Positions 22,494-33,085 of a stretch of 64,000 nucleotides of DNA are shown piece by piece. The translations under genes were made by a program, and so were the position numbers. Position 1 is the stretch's first letter, and each line of letters starts with the position of its first letter. Under the pieces are notes generated by a model. The model had not been told where the DNA came from, did not search any database, and was given only the letters and a program-made list of their open reading frames with translations. Source of the DNA: Armigeres subalbatus (taxonomy: Eukaryota; Arthropoda; Insecta; Diptera; Culicidae); NCBI RefSeq assembly GCF_024139115.2, contig NC_085140.1:161970452-162034451 (forward strand). Direction: 5' to 3'.

Positions 22494-25441
22494 TTATATT
22501 GCTGAATTTGTAATGTTTGTTCTTTGGAAATACTGTCTAATGTTATGCCGAGACATTGTTAAGTCAATAGTTTCGCAGTGTTGATTGTAAACGGCCATCA
22601 TTCGGTTGAGAGGCCCAAATTTGGCGTAATTTGTTCGGCAGTGGTTGGTTAAAAATAATGTTCTATGTCGAAGTAGCCGAGAAGGTATGTAAAAGTTAAA
22701 TTTGGATAAAATTTCAGTTGAATCAACACGTTGAGAAACTATATCGTTAACAAATGAAACCGTTGCACATTCTCGACGCTCTTTCAAAGTTTGTATATTT
22801 ATAAGCATGCAACGTGCTTCATAAGATGGAAGAGGAAATGACGTCCAACCTAATTTACGAAGAGCGTATAATAGAAATTGTTTTGTACTGACTCTATTCT
22901 TTCTTCATGTGTGGTTGTATAAGGCGACCATACAATGCTACAATATTCCAGTATAGATCGTACATATGAAATATATAGTGTTTTGATTGTGTAGGGATCC
23001 TGAAAGTTGAAGCAAAAACGCTTGATAAAGCCTAGCATATTATTAGCTTTGTGGATGATTGTGTTATAGTGATCAACAAGAGTTAGTTTCGAATCTAAAA
23101 TCACTCCTAAATCCCTAACTCTTTCGTGTCTTTCTACAGTATTGTTCCCTAATACAATTTGTGTATTTGGTGTTATTCTTTTTCTGCTGAATGATATTAT
23201 GTTGCATTTCTTAACATTTAGTTGCAATAGGCTTTTTCTGCACCATGTATAGAACATGTGTATTTCATTCTGGAATATGATTATGTCGTCTTCATTTTTT
23301 ATTTCCATAAATAGCTTTATGTCATCGGCATAAATTAAAATCTTTATATTTTTGAGAATGAAGGTAATGTCATTTACATATAATATAAATAAAAGAGGGC
23401 CAAGATGAGAGCCTTGTGGAACTCCTGAAGTGACTTGAATGGGATTGGATTTCTTTCCGTTAAATTTTATTATTTGTTGCCGGTCTGTGAGATAAGATTC
23501 AAGCCATCTAAGGAGTCCTGGCTCAATTCCAATTTTTGCAATTTGAAGAGTAACATTGGAATGTCAATACGATCAAACGCCTTGCTAAAGTCAGTGTATA
23601 GAGCTTCCACGTAGTTACCATTATCCATTGCATTAAGAGAATAGTCAATGAATTCTATTAAATTTGTAGCGGTAGAGCGACCTTTGAAAAATCCATGCTG
23701 CTTATTCGTAATTCTGTTTTAAGTTGTGAAAATAATTTTCATTGATAATGGATTCAAAAAGTTTGGGAATGCAAGAGATAATGGCTATTCCACGGTAATT
23801 ACGAATGTCAGATTTTTTGCCTGATTTGAAGATAGGCACAAGATAGGAGCTTTTCCATACCCTGGGAAAATTTCCGGATTCAATGATAATCTGAAGAGAT
23901 AAAACAAAGATGCAGTCAGCTCTTTAGCCAGACTCTTCATGAATATCGGTGGAATACCATCAGGACCAGGGCCTTTAGATGCATCTAAGTTTTTAAAGCG
24001 TTTAGAATATCGTTCACCATGATCTGATTAACACCGATATCCCTAGCGAATTCTGGGATAGGCGCAAAAAATCTAGGTCGCGATCTTGTTCCGAAAAGGT
24101 GGTGTATATTTCTTGGAAGAAATCTCCAAAAGATTACAGATATCTTCCGAGCAATTACCGACGCGTTCGTCTAAATACATGGTTGACGGAAAATTGTCTG
24201 ATTTTAATTTTGATTTTACGTAATTGAAGAAGTTCTTTGGACATGACTTTATTTCGTTTTCTGTTTTCGTGTTGTGTTCTTCAAATGCTACATCAATTGC
24301 CAATTTTAATTGATCGCAGATGTTCAAATATTTTTCCAAATTTTCATTCGTCTTGTCTAGCTTGTAAGTTTTATGTAATTTTTTTTGCGATTCTTTAAAT
24401 TTTTTATTTGCCTATTGTACCAAATTGGATATTTTGAATTTCCGCTCCGTCGTTTTCTTCTTTTTGGGACCTCGTCAATAATAATATCAAAAATAATGTT
24501 ATAAAAGACATCAACGGAAGATTCAATATTACCTTCATTCTCTAAAATTTGCTTCCAGTTAAATCTACTTAGCTTATGTCTTATGTTGTCATAGTTTGCT
24601 TTGTTGTATTCAAGGACTTCTTCAAAGTCACAGTCGCTGGGTTTTTTATATTCATGAACGAACACAGAGTATTCGATTGCCGTGTGGAATGTTTCGTTTT
24701 TCCATAAGGGATTCAATGATTCAGTCACACAGAAATCTTCTTGAATATTGGTTAGTAGGAGATCAAGGTAACAGTTCTGTTGATTTTTAATGTGATTGAT
24801 TTGGTTAAGTCCTAGGCTAGCAGTTCTGTCAAATATAAACATAAGTGTTTCATTTTCCCCAGCGACTGGAAGTAGAATTTGTTCGTTCTCTGAATCCGGA
24901 ATAAAGTCAACGGTGCGTTGGTTAAAGTCTCCGTAAATATGTACTTTGACTTCAGGTGGAAGTCCTGATAAAATTTCTTCTGCAGTTTTAAAAAACTTTC
25001 ATAAGATGTTGTTTGCGCATGTTCCGGTGGAAATACACAGAGGAGAAAACATGGGTTTCTCCTGCAATGTTAGATTTCACCCAAACATGCTCAAAGTTCT
25101 TATATTTTTTTGTAGTTATTATTTCTGAATCAAAATTGCTAGAGATTGCGATTAGAACTCCACCGCCAGACTTTTTTTTTTGATTCTAAGAAATCGCGAT
25201 CGTCCCTGAATACGTTAAAGCTGCTTCCAAAAAGTTCTTCACTATTCACGCTTTCATCCCAGCTGGTTTCAGTTGCCAAAATAACCGAGAAGGACGAGCT
25301 TAAGATGTTATTATGAATTTCCTTCATTTTAGCTGGGCTTTTCATGCGATTGAAATTTTGACAGTAAATCAAAACTTCAGTGGCATTCTGTTTTGATGAA
25401 GAACTTGTTGGAAGCACGTTGGTTGTTAAAATATTTACCCG
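22494..25441 (-). pseudogene. Jockey/CR1-like LINE ORF2: endonuclease and reverse transcriptase
   Basis: Domains in order on the minus strand. The endonuclease starts around 25390 (VLIYCQNFNRMKSPAKMKEI, VILATETSWDESV). Its frame changes at a long T run near 25170-25182 (on the plus strand) and continues with VKVHIYGDFNQRTVDFIPDS. A linker (YPIWYNRQIKNLKNRKKNYI) follows. The RT has LDASKGPGPDGIPPIFMKSL, then NYRGIAIISCIPKLFESIIN, then EALYTDFSKAFDRI (motif A), then VTSGVPQGSHLGPLLFILYV (motif B) and IYADDIKLF with YADD at 23321-23332. The thumb has RDLGVILDSKLT. One frameshift lies near 22880, after which the C-terminal tail NFYIPSRLLRHRTLF and RTNYAKFGPLNRMM continues. Catalytic residues are intact; at least four frameshifts are not. 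Confidence 0.88.
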
Positions 25442-25487
25442 TTGGTCGATAAGATAGTGCTATTTTCTTCAGCCGAAGAAGGCGTCC

Positions 25488-27263
25488 TTACTTGCGAAAA
25501 TTTCCGGGGGAAGGAGAGTGGTACCTCGTTGTGCTCTCCCGTAGTTGCTGCAGGCGATGTGTCCGCTCGCTGGACAGGTATTGTCGGTATGACTGTAGAT
25601 CAGCTGCAGCTTCTGCTGGCCCAATTCCGTATTCCTGATGTACTTGGATGAATATTTGATGTAGATGTTCTGGTGCAGTCGGCAGTCCTTCAGATGCAAG
25701 GAGCATCCTGATGCTCGTTGGAGTCATTCCCTCGACGCATACATTAGCAGACTGGTCCTTCATGTATGCCAAAAACAACCGGACAACCTTCATAATCCTC
25801 GGGTCACGTAGTCTGGCTTTAAGGAAACGGCCGTCTCCTTCGGTGGATTGCTGAGTCAGACGGACGATGGGTGGTCTCATCGGATCTAACTCAAATTGGC
25901 TGTCTGGATTCGGTATTTGTGTTTCCTGTTGTTGTTGTTGTTGCTGATATATTTGGTGTTCTTGATGATTTTGTTCTTGTTGTTGTCGTAGATGCTGTTG
26001 TTGTTGTTGCTGGTGCTGTTGCTGAAGGCTTTGCAGATTTCCGATATTTGGTTCACTCTGTTGGTTGAGGATTGGTGGAGGTGTGGGTTTTGTTTTTTTG
26101 GCCGGGTTTATCGTTTCACCTTTTTTGAAATTGATGAACGATTTTGCAGCAGGAGCAGAGAGAGCTGCATTTGGGTGGTCTGTAGATGCTGGGGGTCCGG
26201 AAAATTGATGCTTTGCCATTACGAGCAGCTGTTTGTCTGTAGATTTGTTGTTATTGTTGTTGTTTTTGCTGGTGTAGGAAGTTGTAACGTTGTTTTTGCT
26301 TCTTATTGGTGGAGCTTTTTGTTTATGATGTCTTTTACTGTTAGTCGCCTTTTCATTCAGTGGATTATTGGTGAGGGTGTTTCTGGAGATTTCATGCTGC
26401 CGGTATTCTTCCAGTTTTTCCAGTCTGGGCTCCAGCTGCATTTTTTCCTGGCAGAAAGCATTTCCAACCAGCTTTATTAAGGTGTCTAACACAACTTCCC
26501 TTTACTTGCGCCATTTTGCGCGTCGCTCAGCGAAAAGCTCTGCAATGGCATCACGCGAAATTTTCTGCCGGGCAGGAGATGGGTTTGGTTGGTGCTGTTT
26601 TACTTTGATGTTGAGTGGAGATTGTGGATTGTGAGCCCCAGCAACTAAATTATTTTCAGTGGAGTTTTGTCTTGGGATTCCTCTGCTAGTTCATCCGCCA
26701 AAGTCTTGTTTGCGAGCGTTGAGATTTTGTCAGTACTGCAGTCAATATTGGAAATAGCAGCAGAAACTGACCTGACCTCCTCTAAAAGTTGCTCACTCAA
26801 AGAAATTAAGTGAGGGAAGTCTCCAGTTGTGCTTCGTTTTGCTACTGCTGATGTAATTTCAGTTATTGCCGCAGTCACAGCTGACTTGGTTAAAGTTACC
26901 AAGTCGCTCTTGACTGCATTCATGAGGTCCGGCAGCAAGTCTGTTGAGTGTTCTGCTTCCGTTGTTGTTGTTGTTGCTGTATTAGTTATTGCTTTTACAG
27001 CTGCAGCTGCTGCCGAATTGGCGGTCTTTCCACAGTCGTACAGGTGAATGCTGAAGGTGTGTCAAGTAGGGCTGATAATTTATTTTTATTTCCGTAGCAC
27101 TATTTTTGCTGCCGTTGGCGACGTTAGAAATGTTTTGCTTAATAGTACCAAACATTTTTTCTACGCGTTCAAGCGTTTCGTCATGAGTAGCAGCTAAGCT
27201 TTCGTAGTTAGAAAGCAGTTTATGGTTTGCAGACAAAGTGCGCTCAATGTCTTCTTTGATTGT
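25488..27263 (-). pseudogene. Jockey/CR1-like LINE ORF1 (gag-like, no zinc knuckle seen)
   Basis: A protein broken into three frames. The N-terminal part, DIERTLSANHKLLSNYESLA ... ETLERVEKMFGTIKQNISNV, looks like a coiled coil. A middle part has LPDLMNAVKSDLVTLTKSAV and QKISRDAIAELFAERRAKWR, then a TAA. The frame then reopens as TLIKLVGNAFCQEKMQLEPR, followed by a Gln-rich stretch and a compact C-terminal region (RFLKARLRDPRIMKVVRLFL, TPTSIRMLLASEGLPTAPEH, YRQYLSSERTHRLQQL). I find no CCHC knuckle, unlike the Jockey gag at 54606-55350. Position just 5' of the endonuclease ORF on the same strand, about 50 bases apart, makes it the ORF1 of this LINE. Its C-terminal domain is not one I recognise. 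Confidence 0.7.
25925..26032 (-). repeat. CAA/CAG codon run in ORF1 (polyglutamine)
   Basis: GTTGTTGTTGTTGCTG-type triplets on the plus strand are CAG and CAA codons on the minus strand, giving interrupted glutamine runs with His, Arg and Glu. Mixed CAA and CAG codons argue for selection or age rather than fresh slippage. Confidence 0.85.
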
Positions 27264-29035
27264 CATTAGCTGCCATAGCTGGTCCCGATCGATTGTATCA
27301 TATGCGGCTTTGAAGTCAATGAATAGATCATGTGTGGGCACGTTGTATTCGCGGCACTTCTGCAGTACTTGGCGAATGGCGAACACCTGGTCCGTGGTGA
27401 AGCGTTCGCCCATAAAACCCGCCTGGTACTGCCCCACGAACTCCCTTGCAATTGGTGCTAGTCGACGGCATAAAATTTGGGAGAGTACCTTAAAGGCGGC
27501 GTTCAGCAAAGTGATTGCGCGGTAGTTGCTACAATCCAGCTTATCGCCCTTTTTGTAGATGGGACACACGACACCTTCCATCCACTCCTGCGGCAAAACT
27601 TCCTCCTCCCAAATCTTGGTAATGACCCAGTGCAGCGCTCTAGCCAGTGCCTCACCACCGTGTTTAAATAGCTCTCCTGGTAGTTGGTCAACCCCAGGGG
27701 CTTTGTTGTTCTTCAGCCGGCCAATCTCCTCCTAGATTTCCTGGAGATCCGGGGCCGGTAGAATTATGTCCTGCACGCGTTCCCCCAGGTCCATCACCAT
27801 ACCGCCATCTTCGTCTGCCACATCGCCATTCAGGTGCTCTTCGTAGTGCTGCCGCCACCTTTGGATCACCTTACGCTCGTTCGTAAGAAGGTTCCCGTTT
27901 ATGTCCTTACATATATCAAGCTGTGGCACGTGGCCCTTACGTGAACGGTTCAACTTCTCATAGAACTTTCGTGTGTTATTAGCGCGGTACAGTTGCTCCG
28001 TCTCTTCACGATCTTCCTGCTGACGCTTTTTCATCCGGAAAATTGAGTTTTGTCTGTTCCACGCCTGTTTATATCGTGCCTCGTTCGCCCTCGTGCGGTG
28101 TTGCAGCAATCTTGCCAATGCTGCATTCTTCTTTTCTACTAACTGCTCACTTTCGCCGTCATACTAGTCGTTTCTCTTATCCGGAGGCACCGTGCCAAGT
28201 GCAGCGGTTGCGGTGCTACCAATGGCGGATCGAATATCTCTCCAGCCATCTTCAAGAGACGCTGCGCCTAGCTGCTCTTCCGTTGGGAGTGCCACTTCCA
28301 GCTGCTGCGCGTATTCTTGGGCTAGTCTACCGTCTTGTAGCCGCCCAATATTAAGCCGCGGCGTCCGACTTCGACGCGTGTTGTACAACGTCGAGAGTTT
28401 TGAGCGCAGGCATACTGCAACTAGGTAGTGGTCGGATTCAATATTCGCACTGCGGTAAGTACAGACGTTCGTGATGTCGGAGAAGAATTTACCGTCGATT
28501 AGAACGTGGTCGATTTGGTTTTCCGTTTTTTGGTTAGGTGATCTCCATGTGGCCTTGTGTATATTTTTGCGGGGAAAGAAGGTGCTTCGGACTACCATTC
28601 CGCGGGAGGCTGCGAAGTTTATGCATCGTTGGCCGTTGTCATTCGATACGGTGTGCAGACTATCCGGTCCGATGACCGGTCTATACATTTCCTCCCTTCC
28701 TACCTGCGCGTTCATGTCACCGATCACGATTTTGACGTCCCGCAGTGGGCATCCATCGGATGTCTGCTCCAGCTGTGCGTAGAACGCTTCTTTCTCGTCG
28801 TTGGGTCTCCCTTCGTGTGGGCAGTGCACGTTGATGATGCTATAGTTGAAGAAACGGCCTTTAATCCTCAGCTTGCACATCCTTGCGTTGATTGGCTGCC
28901 ACCCAATCACGCGTTGACGCATCTTACCCAGCACTATGGAGCCGGTTCCCAGCTCGTTGGTGGTGCCACAGCTTTGGTAGAAGGTAGCCGCCCGATGGCC
29001 GCTTTTCCACACTATCTGTCCTGTCCTGTCCCATA
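27264..29035 (-). pseudogene. RTE-like LINE 2, endonuclease, linker and first part of reverse transcriptase
   Basis: Read on the minus strand from 29012: the endonuclease (VWKSGHRAATFYQSCGTTNE, RMCKLRIKGRFFNYSIINVH, VKIVIGDMNAQVGREEMYRP, ENQIDHVLIDGKFFSD, ANIESDHYLVAV), the linker (LNIGRLQDGRLAQEYAQQLE, NEARYKQAWNRQNSIFRMKK, RKFYEKLNRSRKGHVPQLDI) and the RT N-terminus (LKNNKAPGVDQLPGELFKHG, WMEGVVCPIYKKGDKLDCSN, QYQAGFMGERFTTDQVFAIR, DLFIDFKAAYDTIDRDQLWQ). Only two stops break it, at about 28161 (TAG after KRND) and 27733 (TAG after DLQEI). The 5' part of the endonuclease is missing, so the copy was 5'-truncated on arrival. The frame runs by chance into the Jockey-like ORF1 at 27263. Confidence 0.92.
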
Positions 29036-29290
29036 TAAAAACAATGGGATTCGCAACTATAGGAACACAAATTTAAAAATAACGCAACTATTGGAACACT
29101 GCACCAATAATTGGAGGTACTATTTTAGGTGACAATAATAGATGCTGCTGGAATTACAACACTTTTCGGATAAAATATGTTTAATGATCTATCTTATACA
29201 CTCTTGAGGTAAGTGGAATGAAGTATAGACTTGATGTGAAGCAACAAATAGTGGTGGAACGTGCTTAGTTCCTCCACTATTGGGTCTTTT
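29036..29290. other. unassigned spacer
   Basis: AT-rich. Weak repeats of CAACTATNGGAACAC occur at about 29055 and 29090. No gene recognised. Confidence 0.3.
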
Positions 29291-29362
29291 ACCCTACCTT
29301 TTCGCCGAATGACTTTTGGCGGAATGTACCATTTCGCGGAATGCACCGTTTCGCGGAATATT
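29291..29362. repeat. left arm of an inverted pair (TTCGCGGAATGTACC family)
   Basis: CGGAATGTACCATTTCGCGG and CACCGTTTCGCGGAAT are the reverse complement of phrases at 31078-31180. The two arms bracket the 52-bp minisatellite, so together they look like the long terminal repeats of one composite element. Confidence 0.6.
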
Positions 29363-29579
29363 GATAATAATAGCTTAGTGTTCATTCAGCATTTCCACAA
29401 TTATTACCTGCTTACCTGCTAAGCCAAGTTACATGCATAAGGAAGGCCTCCAAGAATATGCAGAAGACGTTTGCAATTGCCCCTTACAAATCCTTTATTA
29501 TATCTGGCAGACGGGCCAGATATAACGAAGGGATAATCTCCTCTCTTTACTTTGTTACGGATAGAAGTTTTTATGAATA

Positions 29580-30980
29580 ATCATTTATTTATTCCTTTCG
29601 CCTAATATCGAGAAATGGTAGCGTTTGTCCACTTTGTACCGGGCATACGCTACCATTTAAAGAAGGCATTACTTATTCCTTCCCCTTAAACCGGGTAGAT
29701 TTGTTCTTTTAAAAAAGGTTTAATCAACTCCTTTCGCCTTATACCGGGCAGACGCATCCATTCAAAGAAGGCATTATCAACTCCTTTCACCTTATACCGG
29801 GTAGATGCATCGTTTTAAAAAAGGCATTACCTCTCCCTTCGCCTAACACCGGGCAGACGCATTCTTATGAAGAAGGTATTGTCAACCCCGTTCGCCTTAT
29901 ACCGGGCAGATGCATCCATTTAAAGAAGGCGTTACCCCTCCCTTCGCCTTATACCGGGCAGATGCATCCACTTAAAGAAAGCATTACCCCTCCTTTCGCC
30001 TTATACCGAACAGCCGCATCCATTCAAAGAAGGCATTATCAACTCCTTTCGACAGACGCGTTCAATTAAAGAAGGCATTATCAACTCCTTTCGCCTTATA
30101 CGGGGCAGACTAGAGATGGTCGGGTTTCGGGTTTTAGAACCCGAAACCCGAATCGAACCGGAACCCGACGAGTTTGAGTTGGATTCGGGTTTGAAAAATT
30201 AGTACAATATCGGGTTCGGGTCGGGTACGTGTTTGTGAGATAAAAAAAATCGGGTCCTGGATGGGTACGGGTTAAAAAAATTAAATACTGAATATTATTT
30301 TATTCAGTTTAGTTAATGGTTAGACTTGTTCGTTGTTTGGGCTGAGTTTTTTTCGAATTAAAAAGAACCAAAAAATATCTAATTTTAATTTTCCGCGCAA
30401 AACTTTAGAGCGGACGTAAATAATTAAATTATATCGGTTTCGGATTAAGTACGAGTTTACGAATTCAAAAATTTTCGGGTACGGGTCGGTTCCGGGTTTG
30501 ACAAAAAAAAATATTCCGGGTTCGGGTCGAGTCCGGGTTTGAAAGAAATTCGGATTTGCAAAATGTTAAACCTGACCATCTCTAGGGCAGACTCATTCCT
30601 TCAAAGTAGGCATATTTTTTTATTTTTTTTTACTTAAATTCAATTTATTTCCATTTTTTTTCAGTAGTGTTTCAGTTGAAGTGTTTGGCCAACTGGCCCT
30701 TCATCTTTAGTTTTTTGCTTGTTTCTTTTATATAGATAATTGTTTTGTGTTCCGATTTCACATTTTAACCTTGAGGAGGCTTGAGTTAATGAAGTAGACA
30801 TAACCTTTCCCCTTGCTTTATACCGGGCAGTGGCGTTAATTCATAGAAGGGACTACATCCTTTCTTTTCTTTATAATGAGCAAACGTGTCCATTTCAAGA
30901 AGGCATTGTTTTCTCACTTTGTGTTATACCGACCGGATGCAGTCTCTCAAAGAAAGTATTACCCTCTTTCATTATTTAAA
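29580..30980. repeat. 52-53 bp minisatellite, diverged, interrupted by a hAT MITE
   Basis: Units contain CCTTTCGCCTTATACCGGGC, AGACGCATCCATTTAAAGAA and GGCATTATCAACTC. The phrase TTATACC starts at 29739, 29792, 29844 (as CTAACACC), 29897 and 29949, a period of 52-53. More diverged units extend from about 29580 to 30980. Bases 30111-30584 are an inserted MITE. Bases 30600-30770 are a T-rich stretch that does not follow the unit. No coding. Confidence 0.85.
30111..30584. mobile_element. 474-bp non-autonomous hAT MITE
   Basis: The left end TAGAGATGGTCGGGTTT and the right end AAACCTGACCATCTCTA are inverted with one mismatch in 17. They are flanked by a perfect 8-bp repeat, GGGCAGAC, at 30103-30110 and 30585-30592, which is itself part of the minisatellite unit. 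An 8-bp duplication plus the YAGAGATG start is typical of hAT elements. Subterminal repeats of CGGGTTCGGGT and ACCCGAAACCCGAA are plausible transposase-binding sites. There is no open frame. Confidence 0.9.
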
Positions 30981-31077
30981 TCATAATCCAAAAAAAGTAG
31001 CCCGGATTGCATGTAATTAAGCAAAAATCGGTAAATATTTCAATAATAATTATTCTAACTGAATTCCGCCAAATAGC

Positions 31078-31180
31078 ATGACATTCGGTGAAATGGTACA
31101 TTCCGCGAAACGTCTTTCGGAAAAAAGGTACATTCCGCGAAATGTATTTCGAAGATTTGGTACACTCCGCGAAAAAAAAA
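31078..31180. repeat. right arm of the inverted pair (GGTACATTCCGCGAAA family)
   Basis: GAAATGGTACATTCCGCGAA, AAGGTACATTCCGCGAAATG and TGGTACACTCCGCGAAA are three tandem versions of the arm at 29291-29362, in opposite orientation. Confidence 0.6.
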
Positions 31181-31202
31181 TCCGCGATTTTCGGCGAAAT
31201 AT

Positions 31203-31930
31203 GTAGTATACAACCCATTAGGCCGAAACCCATCTGGTCGAAAGTCATTTTGCCGAACGGGTCATTTGGCCGAAAGGGTCATTTGGCCGAAAGAGTCATT
31301 CGGCAGGAAGGGTCATTTGGCCGAAAGAGTCATTCGGTAGGAAGGGTCATTTGGCCGAAAGGGACAATTGACTGAAAGGGACATTTGGCCGAAAGGGTCG
31401 TTTGGCCGAAAGGGTCATTTGGCCAATGGGGTCATTTGGCCGAAAGAGTCATTCGGCAGGAAGGGCCATTTAGCCGAAAGGGACATTTGGCTGAAAGGCC
31501 GGACATTTGGCCGAATAGGGCATTAGAAAAGTGAGAAATTAGAAGTGAGAAGAGAGACGTCTCTCACTACCCACTTCGCACTACTCACTTTTCACAGTGA
31601 GAAGTGAGAAATGAGCAGTGAGAAGCGAGACGTTCTTTTTCTCACTCTTTTTTTCTCACTTTTCAAATGACCTGTTCGGACAAATGTCACATTCGGCCAA
31701 ATGAACCTTTTGAAAAAACGACCCTTTCGGTTTAATGACCATTTCGGCCAAATGTCCCTTTCGGCCAAATGATCCTTTCAGTCAAATGGCCCTTTCGGCC
31801 AAACAACCTATTCGGCCAAATGACTTTCGACCTAATGGTCTGTTCGGCCAAATGGTATGTTCGGCCAAACAATTTTCAGCCTAGTTGCATTCGGCCGAAC
31901 AGTATTCGGCCAAAAGGCCCTTCCCCGGAA
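31203..31930. repeat. inverted GGCCGAAAGGGTCATTT arrays with a hairpin centre
   Basis: Bases 31217-31510 are copies of GGCCGAAAGGGTCATTT in the plus sense. Bases 31680-31925 are the same motif in the minus sense (CATTCGGCCAAATGACC). Between them, 31530-31672 holds repeated GTGAGAAGTGAGAA and its complement CTTCTCACTTCTCAC, so the whole 0.7 kb can fold on itself. The same motif leads into the 23-bp minisatellite at 13977. It resembles a foldback transposon, but I see no clear target duplication. Confidence 0.8.
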
Positions 31931-32544
31931 TTTTTATGGAATCGCCGTCTCACCATCTAAGATTTTTTTTTTCATTTTAACTATGTTTTTAATTTCAATG
32001 GAGCATAAGTAAATAACAGACCTCATTTCCTCGTAAGCCGCAAACCGCAAAGATTTTGTGCCAAAAAATATTTAAAAGTATATTCGTGAGACCGTATAAA
32101 TTGGTATTACTTTGAAAAATGCAGTGAAACGCGGGACGTCTGGTAATTTTATTCTAAGTGCGAATCACATTGGCTTAGCGACAGCATAATGTTGCCTTCG
32201 GCAGCAGAATCACGAGCGCGCATCAGAAGGACTCGTTGCCAAAATCAATTCGCATGGATAGTGTCTGTTGCGATCAAGTCAAATTTTGTAATTGGAAAGA
32301 CACATAAATTAAAAAAAAAAATCGGTTCTAATTAAGACCATCTTTCAGAAGAAAGCCGGTCCAAGAAGAAATGTCTCCTAAGTTCAAAACGCAATCGCTT
32401 AGAGACGACAGGAAGACCAATCGCAACGTTTGATCTACGTTGTCCAACGGCTACCTTGCAGTCGTGTTTTGTAAACAACCCTTCTAATTTTTCTATTTAG
32501 AAGTGTTGATTATTATTCATATGCACAAGGAATCTTACTTAAAT
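31931..32544. other. unassigned, with one short shared repeat
   Basis: No gene. Bases 32195-32265 (GGCAGCAGAATCACGAGCGC, GTTGCCAAAATCAATTCGCATGGAT) match 21650-21708 beside the 199-bp MITE, so a repeat of about 70 bases is shared by the two places. Confidence 0.4.
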
Positions 32545-32746
32545 CCTGTCCACGTTAAATTTCGGACACTGAGATAATATCCAAATGTTTTTTAGCCATT
32601 TTATCAATTTGGACGAAGATGAAAACGTGCTAAATGCATCACATAAAGCGGATAGATTCAGCTATGCAAAATTGATCTTCACTGCGGTTTGTAAAATTTT
32701 AAAAATCGCATTGGACGATGGGTGTCCGAAATTTAACGTGGACAGG
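32545..32746. mobile_element. 202-bp MITE with perfect 25-bp inverted ends
   Basis: The left end (CCTGTCCACGTTAAATTTCG then GACAC) is repeated exactly, in inverse, at 32722-32746. The interior is AT-rich and non-coding. The flanks CTTAAAT and CTTTAGT are only loosely similar, so the target duplication and superfamily stay open. Confidence 0.88.
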
Positions 32747-32987
32747 CTTTAGTTTAGCGGTCAGATGCTAAAACATTTTTAGCCAAAATGAGATTTTTAT
32801 ATGTTCTGAATCCTCGTCCAGAAATACGTATTCTGGCAAAAAAAATACGAAAAAAATATTTTTGTTCAGGAATGTACGGATTTTTTTCGTTAATTTGAGA
32901 AAAACCTGGTCATCGGGCATCTAATAGAAAATTTGGGCTAGACATTCAGGAGTGCAGGAAGTGTTTCGAACCAAAACATCCAAGCCT

Positions 32988-33085
32988 TGAACGCAATGGA
33001 ATGGAACGGTGACTGTAACGGCAGGATTTGATTATATTCTGTCAAATCCTGTCGTAACTGTTGCCGTTCCATTCCATTGCGTTCA
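32988..33085. repeat. 98-base hairpin, 44-bp arms and 10-base loop
   Basis: TGAACGCAATGGAATGGAAC opens the left arm and its complement GTTCCATTCCATTGCGTTCA closes the right arm. The inner stem is GGCAGGATTTGA / TCAAATCCTGTC around TTATATTCTG. About five mismatches lie mid-stem. The size and small loop resemble a pre-miRNA or a tiny foldback MITE. It is not a terminator of a recognised gene. Confidence 0.85.

Larger units (their letters stand above)
22365..27263 (-). mobile_element. 4.9-kb Jockey/CR1-like LINE inserted in RTE-like LINE 2
   Basis: A near-complete two-ORF non-LTR element on the minus strand: ORF1 at 27263-25488, then ORF2 at 25441-22494 with endonuclease and RT, about 130 bases of 3' UTR and a 3' end reading AAATAAAATAAACAAA. 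It is flanked by CATTA (TAATG on the minus strand) at 22360-22364 and 27264-27268. It sits between LWQLM and HENGF of the RTE reverse transcriptase. Deleting it and one CATTA copy rejoins the RTE frame exactly. The 5' end starts inside a coding frame, so some 5' truncation is likely. Several frameshifts and an in-frame stop in ORF1 show it is dead. Confidence 0.85.

Noticed and set aside
25992..26480. Plus-strand 162-codon frame rich in Leu and Phe
   Set aside because: It is the antisense of the glutamine-rich ORF1.
28043..29132. Plus-strand open frames of 78-191 codons opposite the RTE-like LINE
   Set aside because: They are shadows of the minus-strand endonuclease frame, which carries the recognisable motifs.
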